Positions 48,463 through 59,004 are shown, counted from the first letter of the stretch. The stretch: 64,000 bases of DNA from Seinonella peptonophila (GCF_900129355.1 NZ_FQVL01000002.1:62001-126000); one strand, 5' to 3'. The notes: generated by a model from the letters alone, not told the origin. Numbers and translations: made by a program.

Positions 48463-49376
48463 TATTTCTTTTCTTCACCAATCATTTTTACTTCAGGGAT
48501 CAGTTCAATCTGGGTTCTTTTATAAATCTCTTTCTTGATAAAATTTATCATCTCTTGAATATCATCGGCTTTGGCGTCTCCGCAGTTGATAATAAAATTG
48601 CCATGAAGCTCGGAGATTTGCGCTCCACCAATTTGATACCCTTTTAGACCTGCTTCTTCAATCAGTTTTCCCGCATGCGTATGCGGTGGATTTCGGAACA
48701 CACTACCTGCACAAGGATGCTGTAGTGGTTGGGTTTCACGACGCCGATTTTTAAATCGACTTAATCTATCTGTGATCTCAGTTCGGTTTCCTTCAGAAAG
48801 CTGAAACGTAGCTGCCGTGACGATCCCATGTAACTCATTTTGTAAGATAGATGTCCGATAACTAAAATTCATCTCATCTTTTTCTAATGTATGTTTTCTA
48901 CCTGTTTCATCTAGAATAACCGCCGATTCAAGTATGGCTGAAATCTCTGATCCATGTGCCCCAGCATTCATATAGACGGCTCCGCCAACATTTCCTGGTA
49001 CACCTCCTGCAAACTCTAGGCCTGCTAAACCTTGCCGCGCTACATAAGTAGCCAAACGAACCATTGAATACCCACCGCCTACCGTGAGTCGCGTTCCATC
49101 TATCGCAAGCTGATCAAAACCATCACTTATTTTGATGACAGCTCCACGAATGCCGCCATCCCGAACCAATAAGTTTGAGCCACGACCAATTGCAATCCAA
49201 GGAATCGTTCGTTGATGAAGAACAGAAATCGTATTCTGTAACTCTTCTTCTGTACGCGGATGAACAAAAAGATCTGCAGGGCCACCTACTTTCCACGTTG
49301 TATGTCGTGAAAGTGGCTCTTCTAAACGTACATCACGAACTCCTAATTGAAGTAATTCATCTAGCACTTGCTGCAT
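48462..49376 (-). CDS. murB: UDP-N-acetylenolpyruvoylglucosamine reductase
   Basis: MurB reduces the enolpyruvyl group of UDP-GlcNAc-enolpyruvate with NADPH and FAD to give UDP-MurNAc. The 304-aa protein has the FAD segments TTWKVGGPADLF and WIAIGRGSNLLVRDGG, the EFAGGVPGNVGGAVYMNAGAHG motif region split by its glycine-rich loop, the catalytic serine in CAGSVFRNP, and a terminal Glu in ELIPEVKMIGEE. GGAG lies 8 nt before the ATG. It is the last gene before a terminator; murG, which precedes murB in B. subtilis, is absent. Confidence 0.96.
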   Translation of the reverse strand: MQQVLDELLQLGVRDVRLEEPLSRHTTWKVGGPADLFVHPRTEEELQNTISVLHQRTIPWIAIGRGSNLLVRDGGIRGAVIKISDGFDQLAIDGTRLTVGGGYSMVRLATYVARQGLAGLEFAGGVPGNVGGAVYMNAGAHGSEISAILESAVILDETGRKHTLEKDEMNFSYRTSILQNELHGIVTAATFQLSEGNRTEITDRLSRFKNRRRETQPLQHPCAGSVFRNPPHTHAGKLIEEAGLKGYQIGGAQISELHGNFIINCGDAKADDIQEMINFIKKEIYKRTQIELIPEVKMIGEEKK

Positions 49377-49426
49377 ATGTGAATCTCCATCCTATTCTTA
49401 TAAACTTATTCAATCATATTATTTGC

Positions 49427-50524
49427 TCACCGTTTGATCCGGGAAAGATTGAGCAAAACACCAACAGCTACAAGTGTCAGAGTTAGAGATGAGCCCCCAT
49501 AGCTTAGAAAAGGAAGTGTAATTCCCGTCACCGGAAAAGCGCCAGACACAACACCAATATTGATTACAGATTGAATCATTAACATAGAGGTAATTCCGGC
49601 AGCTACAAAACGATGATATGTATTTGTTGTCATCATGGCTACACGATAGCCTCTCCAAATGAGAATTGCAAACAGCAAAATAACCGTTCCAGCTCCTAAG
49701 AAACCTAGCTCTTCAGCAATGATTGAAAAGATGAAGTCTGTATGAGGCTCGGGTAAATATAAATGCTTTTGACGACTCATGCCATAACCCAGTCCCATCA
49801 ATCCTCCTGGCCCCATCGCATATAAAGATTGGATCAATTGATAACCAGCGCCGAGCGGGTCTTTCCAAGGGTCTATAAAAGCGGTGATTCGAGCAATTCG
49901 ATAAGGAGCTGCTAATACTAATCCGACAAAGCCTGCGATACCAACAAAGCTAAGTTCAATCAAATGTTTTTTTCTTGCACCAGCGATTAGGATTAAGATC
50001 ATCCCTGTCCCTACTAACACAGTACCTGATCCCAAATCAGGTTGCATCATAATTAAAGCAAAAACACTACCTAAAATTGCTAGACTTGGCAATAATCCTT
50101 GACGAAAAGAGGTTAATTGAAAGCGGGGCTGAATAAAAAGATGAGAGAAATATAGTATAAGTGCTAACTTCATAAACTCTGAAGGCTGAATACTAAAAGC
50201 CCCAATCCCTAGCCAACTACGCGCTCCATTACGTAAGATTCCAACACCAGGGATTAGGACAATGATTAACAACGCAATACAGATAAACAAACCTGGCTTC
50301 GCTAATTGTTGAAATCGAGTCTGGTTCATCTGGGCTACTAATAACATAAAGAAAACGCCCAAGGCGGCAAAAAGGAACTGCCGCTTGGCAAAATAAAATG
50401 GGTCCCCATATTTATGTGCGGCAAAGGCTGCACTTGCACTATAAACCATTAAAACACCTATGGATAATAGCATCAAGATTGTTCCGATAATGATCCAATC
50501 TGGATTACGCTGCACCTTGGACAT
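49427..50524 (-). CDS. spoVE: SEDS-family peptidoglycan polymerase SpoVE (FtsW-like)
   Basis: SEDS proteins polymerise glycan from lipid II together with a partner class B PBP. The 365-aa protein has about ten transmembrane helices and family motifs such as NGARSWLGIGAFSIQPSEFMK, MMQPDLGSG and LPFLSYGGSS. Its position between murD and murB is that of spoVE in B. subtilis, and SpoVD, the sporulation PBP partner, is encoded upstream. A division role as FtsW cannot be excluded from sequence. The ATG at 50524 has GAGGTG 8 nt upstream. Confidence 0.88.
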   Translation of the reverse strand: MSKVQRNPDWIIIGTILMLLSIGVLMVYSASAAFAAHKYGDPFYFAKRQFLFAALGVFFMLLVAQMNQTRFQQLAKPGLFICIALLIIVLIPGVGILRNGARSWLGIGAFSIQPSEFMKLALILYFSHLFIQPRFQLTSFRQGLLPSLAILGSVFALIMMQPDLGSGTVLVGTGMILILIAGARKKHLIELSFVGIAGFVGLVLAAPYRIARITAFIDPWKDPLGAGYQLIQSLYAMGPGGLMGLGYGMSRQKHLYLPEPHTDFIFSIIAEELGFLGAGTVILLFAILIWRGYRVAMMTTNTYHRFVAAGITSMLMIQSVINIGVVSGAFPVTGITLPFLSYGGSSLTLTLVAVGVLLNLSRIKR

Positions 50525-50560
50525 TTCCATATCACCTCAATCACGAAACGGAAAACATAA

Positions 50561-51925
50561 CTATTTATACAAGTTATGCACAGCTTGTTTAAACATGCTT
50601 CCCCGTTCCTCAAATGAGGTAAATTGATCCCAACTTGCACATGCAGGAGATAATAAGACAACATCACCGCTTCTCGCTAAACTTGAAGCCATCTTGGCAG
50701 CTGCTGTTATATCTTCGACCACATAAATTTCTTTAATCCCAGCCTCTTCTGCCCTTTTTTGTAGAATGGAAGCAACTTGCCCATAAACAACGACAGCTTT
50801 TACATGCTTAGCAAGTGTTGGTACCATTTCGCGAAAATCAATCCCACGATCTAAACCACCACCAAGCCAAACAACTGGCTGATCAAATGATTCGATTGCT
50901 TTCATCGCTGCTTGAGGATTCGTCGCTTTCGAATCATTATAATACTTGATTCTTTGATGTTCAGCGAACTCCTCTAAACGATGTTCCACCCCTTTAAATC
51001 TGGACAAAACTTTGTAAATACCTTGTATGGTAGCACCAGCAGATAAAGCAATTGCTGTTGCAGCCAGAGAATTTTCTAAATTAACATCTCCTTGTAAGCA
51101 AATATCTGCTACAGGTATGATTGTTTGTTCTTGTTGTTTAGGCAATCGAGCAACAACTTCACCATTTCGAACAAAAACGCCAGTTTCTAATTGTTGTTGA
51201 CGGCTAAACCATATAATATTAGCCTTTATCGCTCGACTTACTTCTTTACTCACTTGAGCATCTGCATTTAATACTGCAATATCTTCAGCAGTTTGGTTCT
51301 GAAACATCTTCATCTTTGCTTGAAGATATTCATCCATTCCTTGATGGAAATCAAGGTGTGCTGGATAGAGATTGAGTAGAGCAGCAATTTTCGGGTGAAA
51401 TTGAAGCGTGCCTTGTAACTGAAAACTGCTTAATTCTGCTACCAGCCACTCTTTATCTACCAACTGATCCACTACTTCAGTTAAAGCTGTTCCAATATTG
51501 CCAGCCACAAGACTTTGAATTTCACTTTTTTGTAACATTTCGCCAACAAGTGTCGTAGTTGTCGTTTTGCCATTTGAGCCTGTAATACTAATAATCGGCG
51601 TCTTGATCAATCGACTTGCAATCTCTATCTCTGTTACGATTGGTATTTTTAATGCTTTAGCTTTCTGTAAAAAGGGTATCTGATAAGGGATACCTGGATT
51701 TTTCACAATCAGATCAATCGGTTGATTAAAAAGGTCTAATGGATGCTCTCCACAGATCACTTGAATTCCAAGTTTCTCTAACTGTGATATTTCATTTATG
51801 CATTGCTCACGTTTTTTTCGTTCATTTACGGTTACAGTCGCACCAAGTTGATGTAAACATTTAGCAACTGCAAGACCACTTTTCGCTAATCCGAGTACTA
51901 AGATGTTTTGATTTTTCCAATTCAC
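50561..51925 (-). CDS. murD: UDP-N-acetylmuramoylalanine--D-glutamate ligase
   Basis: MurD adds D-glutamate to UDP-MurNAc-L-Ala. The 454-aa protein has the N-terminal Rossmann start [13 protein letters not shown], the ATP loop [11 protein letters not shown] (near 115), [11 protein letters not shown] and the C-terminal segment [13 protein letters not shown] typical of MurD. The start is GTG within GTGA overlapping the mraY stop, so translation is coupled. Confidence 0.96.
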   Translation of the reverse strand: MNWKNQNILVLGLAKSGLAVAKCLHQLGATVTVNERKKREQCINEISQLEKLGIQVICGEHPLDLFNQPIDLIVKNPGIPYQIPFLQKAKALKIPIVTEIEIASRLIKTPIISITGSNGKTTTTTLVGEMLQKSEIQSLVAGNIGTALTEVVDQLVDKEWLVAELSSFQLQGTLQFHPKIAALLNLYPAHLDFHQGMDEYLQAKMKMFQNQTAEDIAVLNADAQVSKEVSRAIKANIIWFSRQQQLETGVFVRNGEVVARLPKQQEQTIIPVADICLQGDVNLENSLAATAIALSAGATIQGIYKVLSRFKGVEHRLEEFAEHQRIKYYNDSKATNPQAAMKAIESFDQPVVWLGGGLDRGIDFREMVPTLAKHVKAVVVYGQVASILQKRAEEAGIKEIYVVEDITAAAKMASSLARSGDVVLLSPACASWDQFTSFEERGSMFKQAVHNLYK

Positions 51926-52950
51926 CGAATAAACACCTCAATATAGACACCAAAACCAGCTAGTAAGAGTCCTACAAACCAGAAAGTGGTCACGACTCTC
52001 CATTCTGACCAGCCAACCAGTTCAAAATGATGATGTAAGGGACTCATGCGAAAAATTCTTCTTCCTCTGGTCTTAAATGACATGACTTGAATCATAACAG
52101 AGAGTGTTTCTACGACGAAGACACCCCCAATAATGGGTAGCAACAATTCTGTCTTAGTAATCACTGCAAGAGCAGCTAATCCACCACCCAAAGCTAGTGA
52201 TCCAGTGTCGCCCATAAAAACTTTTGCTGGATGTGCATTATAGACTAGGAATCCAAGTAATGCGCCTACTACAGAAATTGAAAAAATCGCGACCGTGTAA
52301 TTACTCTGTACCATACCAATAACAGCATATGCACCATACGCAACGGCCGCAGTCCCGGCTAGGAGACCATCTAATCCATCCGTTAAATTCACCGCATTAG
52401 ACGAACCAATCATCATCAGCAGCAATAGAGGCAAATATAGCCAGTTAAGCTCAATCGCCAATCCAGTACCAGGTATGGTCACACTAAATATGTATTTATC
52501 CGGCTGATAAACACGGACTTCCATCAAAACCCAAAAAAGTACCAGACCGATAAACAGTTGCCCTAGGAGTTTTTGATTAGCTGTCAATCCAAGACTGCGC
52601 TTCATGACTACTTTGATGTAATCATCAAGAAAGCCAATAATTCCATAGCCCATGGTAGCAAAGAGCAAGAAAAATAGATCGGAATTGATCGCATACTCCT
52701 TATGATTGAGATTCAAAAGGACAAAACTACTAAATGGCAGTGCCGTCAACAGAATCGCGATCAAGATAATCGCTCCGCCCATTGTCGGTGTACCAGCTTT
52801 CTTCAAATGGGCCTCGGGACCCTCTTCACGAATACTTTGACCAAACTTCAAACGTCGTAACATAGGGATCACCATAGGACCCAATAAAACGCCAATTCCA
52901 AATGCAACGGCAAGAGGAATCAAGATGATACGAATATCAATATTGCTCAT
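51922..52950 (-). CDS. mraY: Phospho-N-acetylmuramoyl-pentapeptide transferase
   Basis: MraY moves phospho-MurNAc-pentapeptide to undecaprenyl phosphate, making lipid I. The 342-aa protein has about ten transmembrane helices and the conserved [36 protein letters not shown] and [11 protein letters not shown] motifs, with the HHHFE segment near the C terminus ([12 protein letters not shown]). It follows murF by 19 nt and overlaps murD by 4 nt. Confidence 0.96.
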   Translation of the reverse strand: MSNIDIRIILIPLAVAFGIGVLLGPMVIPMLRRLKFGQSIREEGPEAHLKKAGTPTMGGAIILIAILLTALPFSSFVLLNLNHKEYAINSDLFFLLFATMGYGIIGFLDDYIKVVMKRSLGLTANQKLLGQLFIGLVLFWVLMEVRVYQPDKYIFSVTIPGTGLAIELNWLYLPLLLLMMIGSSNAVNLTDGLDGLLAGTAAVAYGAYAVIGMVQSNYTVAIFSISVVGALLGFLVYNAHPAKVFMGDTGSLALGGGLAALAVITKTELLLPIIGGVFVVETLSVMIQVMSFKTRGRRIFRMSPLHHHFELVGWSEWRVVTTFWFVGLLLAGFGVYIEVFIR

Positions 52951-52969
52951 CGTACTTTTTTTGCTCCCC

Positions 52970-54346
52970 CTAAGTTAATTGATCTACTACTTGCTTTAAT
53001 TTTGCAGCCTGTGAGGCCTTAACCAATAATAACACATTCTGATTTCCTTCATGACTTAAATGTTTAATCGCTTCCTCTTTACTTTCAAAATGATGGACGA
53101 TCTTTGCATGACCAGCTTGCTCGGCTCCTTGGGAAATCCACCTTCCTTTTGCACCTAAGGTATAGATTCGCTCTACACCTTTTTCTACTGCGTAAACACC
53201 TAAATTCCGATGATACTTTTCTTCTTCAGAGCCAATTTCATACATATCGCTAACCAATATCCATTTCTTACACTGTGGCGCTAATTCCTGTTGAAGATCA
53301 ATTGCGGCTCTCATAGAGGTAGGGCTTGCATTATATGTATCATCGATCACCATCATCCCATTAACGGCTCTTTTCAACTCCAAGCGCCCTCCGGTGATCA
53401 TGGCCTCTTTTAAACTTTTTGCCATCTCTTCATCACGACAGGAAAATTGTCGACCTGCTTCAATTGCAAGTAATGCATTATAAGCATTATGCCTGCCCAA
53501 CAATGGAATTTGAAATAACTGTCCCGTCTTGGATGAGCGAAATTGAATTCCTTCAAAACCAACCATCTCTACCGCAAGAGGACGATCATCATTACCTTCG
53601 TTCCATCCTATATGGATGACTTGTTGGGGAAAATTGGCTACCTTTGATGTAAGTAAAGGTTCATCACCATTCATAATCAACTTACCATCATGTGATAATC
53701 CAGCTTGAATCTCCAACTTGGCATTTGCAATCCCTTCACGAGAGCCAAGGAATCCGATATGTGACTCACCGATATTTGTGATGATCGCAAGGTCTGGCTT
53801 AGCTATCTTTGATAAACGCTCAATTTCACCTGCATGATTCATGCCCATTTCTACAACGGCAATCTCAGTTTGTTCAGGAATCGATAAAAGTGTAAGTGGT
53901 ACACCAATATGATTGTTATAGTTGCCTGAGGTCTGATGAACGCGATAACGAGAGCGGAAAGCTGCTGCCAATAAATCTTTCGTTGTTGTTTTACCATTAC
54001 TCCCGGTTACCGCAACAATCGGGATTCCTAATTCCTGCCGATATTTCTGGGCCATTTGTTGCAACGCATGTAAAGTATCAGAAACCTGAATAATAGGAAG
54101 CTCGATAGAGGGGATTGGACGGTCTTCTTGCCACAATACAGCAACTGCACCCTTTTTCTTTGCCTCTTGCACATAATTGTGACCATCGAATCGTTCTCCG
54201 ACAAGAGGAATATAAAGTTGACCAGCTACGACTGTGCGGCTATCTGTGGATACGCCACGGAAACTATGTGAACGTTCGTACGAATCCTCGCTTTTCCAAA
54301 TTCCGTTTGTAGCCTGTTTCAGCCATTGAAGAGTGCGTTCAATCAT
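52970..54346 (-). CDS. murF: UDP-MurNAc-tripeptide--D-alanyl-D-alanine ligase
   Basis: MurF adds D-Ala-D-Ala, completing the UDP-MurNAc-pentapeptide. The 458-aa protein is MurF rather than MurE: the ATP loop reads [14 protein letters not shown], followed by [15 protein letters not shown] and [16 protein letters not shown]. MurE normally occupies this slot in Bacillus and is not present in the window. The ATG at 54346 has GGTGG 5 nt upstream and overlaps the stop of a 35-codon small open frame. It starts a transcript downstream of the spoVD terminator. Confidence 0.94.
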   Translation of the reverse strand: MIERTLQWLKQATNGIWKSEDSYERSHSFRGVSTDSRTVVAGQLYIPLVGERFDGHNYVQEAKKKGAVAVLWQEDRPIPSIELPIIQVSDTLHALQQMAQKYRQELGIPIVAVTGSNGKTTTKDLLAAAFRSRYRVHQTSGNYNNHIGVPLTLLSIPEQTEIAVVEMGMNHAGEIERLSKIAKPDLAIITNIGESHIGFLGSREGIANAKLEIQAGLSHDGKLIMNGDEPLLTSKVANFPQQVIHIGWNEGNDDRPLAVEMVGFEGIQFRSSKTGQLFQIPLLGRHNAYNALLAIEAGRQFSCRDEEMAKSLKEAMITGGRLELKRAVNGMMVIDDTYNASPTSMRAAIDLQQELAPQCKKWILVSDMYEIGSEEEKYHRNLGVYAVEKGVERIYTLGAKGRWISQGAEQAGHAKIVHHFESKEEAIKHLSHEGNQNVLLLVKASQAAKLKQVVDQLT

Positions 54347-54446
54347 GTCTACCACCGCCTCTATAGGCACTGAATAATCCTATTATTACGATATTCGAAT
54401 GCCTATTTCTGTTCTTTGTTACATATGTATGTTCACTTGTCTTCAT
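54339..54446 (-). CDS. Possible small leader ORF upstream of murF
   Basis: A 35-codon frame starts at an ATG (54446) with GGGGTG 5 nt upstream and ends in a TGA overlapping the murF ATG (ATGATTGA). The predicted peptide has a hydrophobic centre (SNIVIIGLFSA) and a basic end, with no recognised family. The overlap would suit translational coupling, but it may be fortuitous. Confidence 0.3.
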   Translation of the reverse strand: MKTSEHTYVTKNRNRHSNIVIIGLFSAYRGGGRHD

Positions 54447-54474
54447 TTCTTCACCCCATTCTTTAAAAGAATCA

Positions 54475-54506
54475 TAATAAAAGACCACGAGATCAGCTCA
54501 TGGTTA
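54475..54506 (-). terminator. Terminator after spoVD
   Basis: On the minus strand ACCATGAG and CTCGTGGT form an 8-bp stem (one G-T pair) with a CTGAT loop followed by CTTTTATT. It lies about 175 nt after spoVD in a 308-nt gap that is otherwise without genes, apart from the possible leader ORF of murF. Confidence 0.65.
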
Positions 54507-54678
54507 AAGTGAAAATGATTCAAGCGAAACCACTTTTATTGTAATCTGCTTTTTTTTATTTGTCACTTAAAAACTACAATCATCCGAAATGCTGGCATAT
54601 CGAACCAAAACCTACTTTGCAGAAAAATCATTGATTGATTCGAGAAGTGAAGATTCATTCTAGAACAAAGATCGACTT

Positions 54679-56589
54679 TTATCCTAGATATATCCGAATA
54701 GTAGAACCTTTTTTTAAACGTTGCCCCCCTTTGGGAACCTGATTGATCACTTTCTTCCCTTGACCTTTCACCTCTAATCCAAATAATGAAAGGCTGTTTT
54801 GAATTTCATCTGGTGTTTGTCCGATGAGATTAGGTACTTTTACCAATTCAGGCTCAAGCGGATCTTTTTTCGGTTCAATTTGGTGAGTTCGTTTTGGTAC
54901 TCCTAAATAGCGAAGAATATCATCAATCATATTTCCTACAATCGGAGCAGCAACAACACCACCAAACTGAATCCCTTGCGGATTATCAACTGCAACATAA
55001 ACGACAACCTCAGGATGATCAGCCGGTGCAATACCAATGAATGATACAATATGGTTATCTGTCATATATCGACCATCCGGTCCCACCTTTTGAGCAGTAC
55101 CTGTCTTTCCACCTACCCGATAACCATCAACAAATGCTTTTCGACCAGTTCCCTGTGCTACAACACTCTCTAAAGCGATGCGTACTTGTCTGGAGGTTTC
55201 TTCTGAAATAACTCTCCGCACAAAAATAGGCTTCTTTTGACTGATGATATGATTATCTTTTGGATCTAACCAGGCTTTAGCTACAAAAGGTCGATATAGT
55301 TTCCCACCATTTACAGCGGCTGATACAGCGGCCACTTGCTGAATGGGAGTAACTGAAACCCCTTGTCCAAATGCTGTTGTAGCTAATTCAACCGGCCCTA
55401 CACGGTCTGGTCGAAATAAAATTCCTTTTGCTTCTCCGTTAAGATCAATGGAAGTCTTTTCTCCAAAACCAAATCGATAAATATATGAAAATAATTTCTG
55501 TTTTCCCAAACGTTGTCCAAGTGCTACAAAGCCAGGGTTACATGAGTTCTCAACTACTTGTAAAAATGTTTGTGAACCATGTCCTCCTTTTTTCCAACAA
55601 CGTAAGTGCGCCCCTCCCACTGTTGCAAAACCCGGGTCAAAAAAACCCTCTTTGAAACTAACTTTCTTTTCTTCTAAAGCAGCAGATAATGTAATGATTT
55701 TAAAAGTGGAACCTGGCTCATATGTTTTCCAAATGGGTAAATTTCGATTATAGATTTCAGGTTTGACATGACGATATTGGTCTGGATTAAAAGCAGGGCG
55801 GCTTGCCATGCCTAAAATTTCACCTGTTTGTGGTTTCATCGCGATAGCTAATACATTCTCAGGATGATGCGCAGCCATTGCTTGATCTAATTCTCGCTCT
55901 AGAATCATCTGAACTGTCCTATCGATAGTTAATTGCAAATGGGCTCCATCACGCGGCGGAATATAATGCTCAACTCCACCTGGCAATCGTTCTCCTCGTG
56001 CATTCGAACTAAAACTAATAGCCCCACGTTGACCACGTAACTGCTGATCATAAATTAGTTCTAAGCCTGCCAACCCTTGATTATCAATACCGGTGAATCC
56101 GAGTAGATGAGCTGCTAATAACTTATCTGGATGATAACGTTTACTATCTTCCGTAATGACAATTCCTGGTGTTTTCATTGCTTGTATTTGCCTTGCCGTT
56201 GCCTCTGAAATTTTTCTACCTTCTGGATTAAGCCGAACAATTAATTGTTTTTTAGTCATTTCTCGATATATCTTGGTTTCAGACGCATGTAAAATAGCAG
56301 CTAAGCGTTTTGCTGCCTTTGCTGGCTCTTTAATTTGTGCAGGGATTACCATAACTGAAGGTGCACTGACATTATAAGCAAGCTTATTTCCATTTCGATC
56401 CAATATCTCCCCGCGCTTCGCTTCAAAGGGAATATTTCTTGCCCATAACTCTTCGGCTTTCCCACTGAGCCATTTTCCTTGTATTAACTGCACATATCCT
56501 AAACGCCCCAATAACGCTAAGAAAACAAGCATTGCGACCACAAATACGATAAATAGCCTTTGCTTCACCAATGCTGCTATTGCACCCAA
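54679..56589 (-). CDS. spoVD: Stage V sporulation protein D (class B PBP)
   Basis: SpoVD is the transpeptidase needed for the spore cortex. The 636-aa protein has an N-terminal transmembrane helix (about 10-32), a PBP dimerisation domain (RGEILDRNGNKLAYN), and a transpeptidase domain with the active serine in PGSTFK (S294), SxN in VENSCNPGF and KTG in GGKTGTAQ. A C-terminal PASTA domain (KVPNLIGQTPDEIQNSL) follows. PASTA presence and position after pbp2B identify spoVD. The start is TTG with AGGGGG 7 nt upstream. Confidence 0.93.
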   Translation of the reverse strand: MGAIAALVKQRLFIVFVVAMLVFLALLGRLGYVQLIQGKWLSGKAEELWARNIPFEAKRGEILDRNGNKLAYNVSAPSVMVIPAQIKEPAKAAKRLAAILHASETKIYREMTKKQLIVRLNPEGRKISEATARQIQAMKTPGIVITEDSKRYHPDKLLAAHLLGFTGIDNQGLAGLELIYDQQLRGQRGAISFSSNARGERLPGGVEHYIPPRDGAHLQLTIDRTVQMILERELDQAMAAHHPENVLAIAMKPQTGEILGMASRPAFNPDQYRHVKPEIYNRNLPIWKTYEPGSTFKIITLSAALEEKKVSFKEGFFDPGFATVGGAHLRCWKKGGHGSQTFLQVVENSCNPGFVALGQRLGKQKLFSYIYRFGFGEKTSIDLNGEAKGILFRPDRVGPVELATTAFGQGVSVTPIQQVAAVSAAVNGGKLYRPFVAKAWLDPKDNHIISQKKPIFVRRVISEETSRQVRIALESVVAQGTGRKAFVDGYRVGGKTGTAQKVGPDGRYMTDNHIVSFIGIAPADHPEVVVYVAVDNPQGIQFGGVVAAPIVGNMIDDILRYLGVPKRTHQIEPKKDPLEPELVKVPNLIGQTPDEIQNSLSLFGLEVKGQGKKVINQVPKGGQRLKKGSTIRIYLG

Positions 56590-56680
56590 TCCAAATCCCC
56601 CTCACGTTGCAACATGCTTTAGACAAGCATATGCAGAAAGAAGGAGAATAGAAGAACACTTGATGCATAATAAATGTGCA

Positions 56681-56712
56681 AATAAAAACCCCTTATCTTG
56701 AAGACAAGGAGC
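56681..56712 (-). terminator. Terminator after pbp2B
   Basis: On the minus strand CTCCTT and AAGGGG, with an inner TCTT-C-AAGA helix, form a hairpin followed by five T. It directly follows pbp2B, so spoVD probably has a separate promoter or depends on read-through. Confidence 0.7.
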
Positions 56713-58497
56713 TTACTTTACATTTAATGATTCAAGTAGATTTTTATCCACTTCATGTACTTGCAATGATTTTTTTAGAATTTTACTCGCTAATGGTGCT
56801 GCAACTGAACCGCCCGTCGCTTCTCCACCAACAATGCTTGGTTCATCTAAAGCAATATAGACCACTACATCTGGTTTATCAGCTGGAGCAAAACCAACAA
56901 ATGAGACAACATACTTATTATCTAGATATCCATGACCATTTGGATCAGGTTTTTGTGCAGTTCCTGTTTTACCTGCTACTTGATATCCTGGTAGATCAGC
57001 TTCAATTCCTGTCCCTTGCTTTACCACATCCCGCAACAATTCCCGTACTTTTTTGGTTGTATCAGGATTTAAAATACGTTTTCCACTCGGTTGAATGGTC
57101 TTTAATTTCTTTTTTGACTCTTGATCCCAAACCTCTTTTAACAGATGCGGTTCGTAAAGGGTACCGCCATTCGCAATCGCACAAACTGCCATCACTTGTT
57201 GAATGGGTGTTACAGACAGACCTTGCCCAAAAGATACTGAAGCCAGTTCTGTAGGGTATAACTGTCCATTAAAGTAATATCCTGAAGCCTCTGCGGGTAG
57301 ATCAATTCCTGTCTTACGTCCTGTTCGCTGTGTTATATCACCAAAACCAAACTTATCAATATACTGAATCAAACGATCTCTACCCAATAATTGTCCAAGT
57401 TTTATAAAGGCTACATTACTTGATAACTCAACACCCTCACGAAATGTTATCGTTCCCCAACCGCTAGGCTTCCAATCACGGATGATTCGATCTTCAATTT
57501 GAATGGAACCAGATTGAAAAGTAGCATTTGGATGAAATAGTTTCTCTTCTATAGCTGCTGCTAGGGTAACAATTTTAAAAGTAGAACCTGGTTCAAACTG
57601 ACTTTCTACAGCCATATTGTGACCGTTTTTAGCAGTATTATATGTATCACTAATCTGATTGGAGTTAAAGGTCGGATAACTTGCCATTGCCAAAATTTCA
57701 CCCGTTTTCGGATCAGCAACTATCGCAGTTCCACCTTTTGCTTGGTATGTTTTCATCGCTTCAGATAGCTCTGACTCCACTTGATTTTGGATGCGTGTAT
57801 CAAGCGTGAGTACCATATCTTTGCCTTGAATCGGAGGACGAAATTTTTGTGGATCGTCCTCAATCATGGTGCCGTCTTTTGTTTTTTTAAACTTGACCTC
57901 TCCCGATTCTCCTCGTAGCAATTTATCATAAAACGCTTCAATTCCGCCAATCGGTTGGTCGTCCGTATTTAAAAAACCAAGGACATGTGCAGCCTGATTA
58001 CCACCATATTGTCTTTTTTTAGTTGGAAAAGCATAAATTCCTGTTAATGCATCATTTTGTTCTTTTAACTTTGTAAATCGTTGATAAACATCTTTATTGT
58101 ATTTGTATTTACCAGGGAATCGGAATTCAATCGATTTCTGACTTTTGCTTCGCTTTTGATTTAATTTATCTAAAATTTGTTGTTTTGACACGCCAAGAAG
58201 TGAGGCCAACTGTTGGGCTGTTTTTTTTTGATCTTTAACTTGGGAGAGTTCAGCCCCAAATACAAATGCGTCCGTCTCCCAGGCTAAATGGTACTGATGT
58301 GTACGATCATATATTGAACCCCTTTTCGGTCGTAATACCTGTTCTTTAATCCAATTTTTCTGTGCTTGTATGCTCAGTTCATCTGAATTAACTGTTTGTA
58401 GCCAAAACAACCGTAAAATTAGCGCACTTAAAATAAGCGTAGCAATCAATCCTATGATCAGAGTACGTTCTTTGCTTTTTCTAGTTAAAGAACCCAA
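56713..58497 (-). CDS. pbpB: Division-specific class B penicillin-binding protein (PBP2B/FtsI)
   Basis: This transpeptidase cross-links septal wall with a SEDS partner. The 594-aa protein has one N-terminal transmembrane helix, a PBP dimerisation domain (LRPKRGSIYDRT), the active serine in PGSTFK (about S305), SSN in VELSSNVAF and AGKTGTAQK. It ends soon after the transpeptidase domain and shows no PASTA repeats, unlike B. subtilis PBP2B. The TTG at 58497 has AGGAGG 9 nt upstream; a TTG at 58515 overlaps that site. It lies 41 nt after ftsL. Confidence 0.93.
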   Translation of the reverse strand: MGSLTRKSKERTLIIGLIATLILSALILRLFWLQTVNSDELSIQAQKNWIKEQVLRPKRGSIYDRTHQYHLAWETDAFVFGAELSQVKDQKKTAQQLASLLGVSKQQILDKLNQKRSKSQKSIEFRFPGKYKYNKDVYQRFTKLKEQNDALTGIYAFPTKKRQYGGNQAAHVLGFLNTDDQPIGGIEAFYDKLLRGESGEVKFKKTKDGTMIEDDPQKFRPPIQGKDMVLTLDTRIQNQVESELSEAMKTYQAKGGTAIVADPKTGEILAMASYPTFNSNQISDTYNTAKNGHNMAVESQFEPGSTFKIVTLAAAIEEKLFHPNATFQSGSIQIEDRIIRDWKPSGWGTITFREGVELSSNVAFIKLGQLLGRDRLIQYIDKFGFGDITQRTGRKTGIDLPAEASGYYFNGQLYPTELASVSFGQGLSVTPIQQVMAVCAIANGGTLYEPHLLKEVWDQESKKKLKTIQPSGKRILNPDTTKKVRELLRDVVKQGTGIEADLPGYQVAGKTGTAQKPDPNGHGYLDNKYVVSFVGFAPADKPDVVVYIALDEPSIVGGEATGGSVAAPLASKILKKSLQVHEVDKNLLESLNVK

Positions 58498-58538
58498 AGC
58501 TGTCCACCTCCTCAACTCCCAGCAAATCTATCTATTTT

Positions 58539-58910
58539 TTAATGCTGCTGAACTGAGGGAATGGACTGTGTCGCCTTCATCTGCAAACCTTGTTCTTCAG
58601 CAAACTTCCGAACACGTTCCATACTACCTAACCGTTTTTTCTCCGATTCCAATTGAAGATTGACCTCTTTTGTCTTTTCAACCTCTGTACTTATCTCTTG
58701 AATCGATACGTTAAGTGCCGTTACTTCAGCATACTTAGCAAGTACCACTGATGCTAACAACACACAAACAACGATACTAAACAGATATAGAAGCTTTTCT
58801 CCAACAGGTAGTGCAATCCTTGGTGCCTTCTTGCTACCAGCCTTCAATTTTTTTTGATTTTGCTTCTCTACTGAATAAGCAAGAGCTGCATTTCCTTGAT
58901 TTTCCCTCAT
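58539..58910 (-). CDS. ftsL: Cell division protein FtsL
   Basis: FtsL forms a complex with DivIB and DivIC that activates septal synthesis. The 123-aa protein has a basic cytoplasmic N terminus, one transmembrane helix (about 41-61) and an extracellular leucine-zipper-like coiled coil (about 65-105: EISTEVEKTKEVNLQLESEKKR split by register). It lies between rsmH and pbp2B. The ATG at 58910 has only a poor local site; the strong Shine-Dalgarno is about 86 nt upstream, beyond a long hairpin. Confidence 0.88.
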   Translation of the reverse strand: MRENQGNAALAYSVEKQNQKKLKAGSKKAPRIALPVGEKLLYLFSIVVCVLLASVVLAKYAEVTALNVSIQEISTEVEKTKEVNLQLESEKKRLGSMERVRKFAEEQGLQMKATQSIPSVQQH

Positions 58911-59004
58911 ATCGATCCTGCTACGAAAACATAGTCTAAGTTGTCTGCAATGATGAATGCTATACAAACTTATCTACGTTCTTGTAACAGATGTTCACCT
59001 CCTT
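58911..59004 (-). promoter_or_regulatory. Shine-Dalgarno / long hairpin / start arrangement of ftsL
   Basis: AAGGAGGTG (58996-59004) is followed by AACAT, then the arm CTGTTACAAGAACGTAG (58974-58990). Its partner CTATGTTTTCGTAGCAG (58918-58934) ends 7 nt before the ATG. The arms pair at 16 of 17 positions (three G-T pairs), and an inner TAAGTT/AACTTA helix extends the hairpin. Looping out the 73 nt leaves a 12-nt spacing. The 3' arm is nearly identical to that in the glycosyltransferase leader. Confidence 0.7.

Noticed and set aside
54371-54678. Search for a murE remnant between spoVD and murF
   Set aside because: No Mur ligase motif in any frame; the gap holds only a terminator and a small leader frame.
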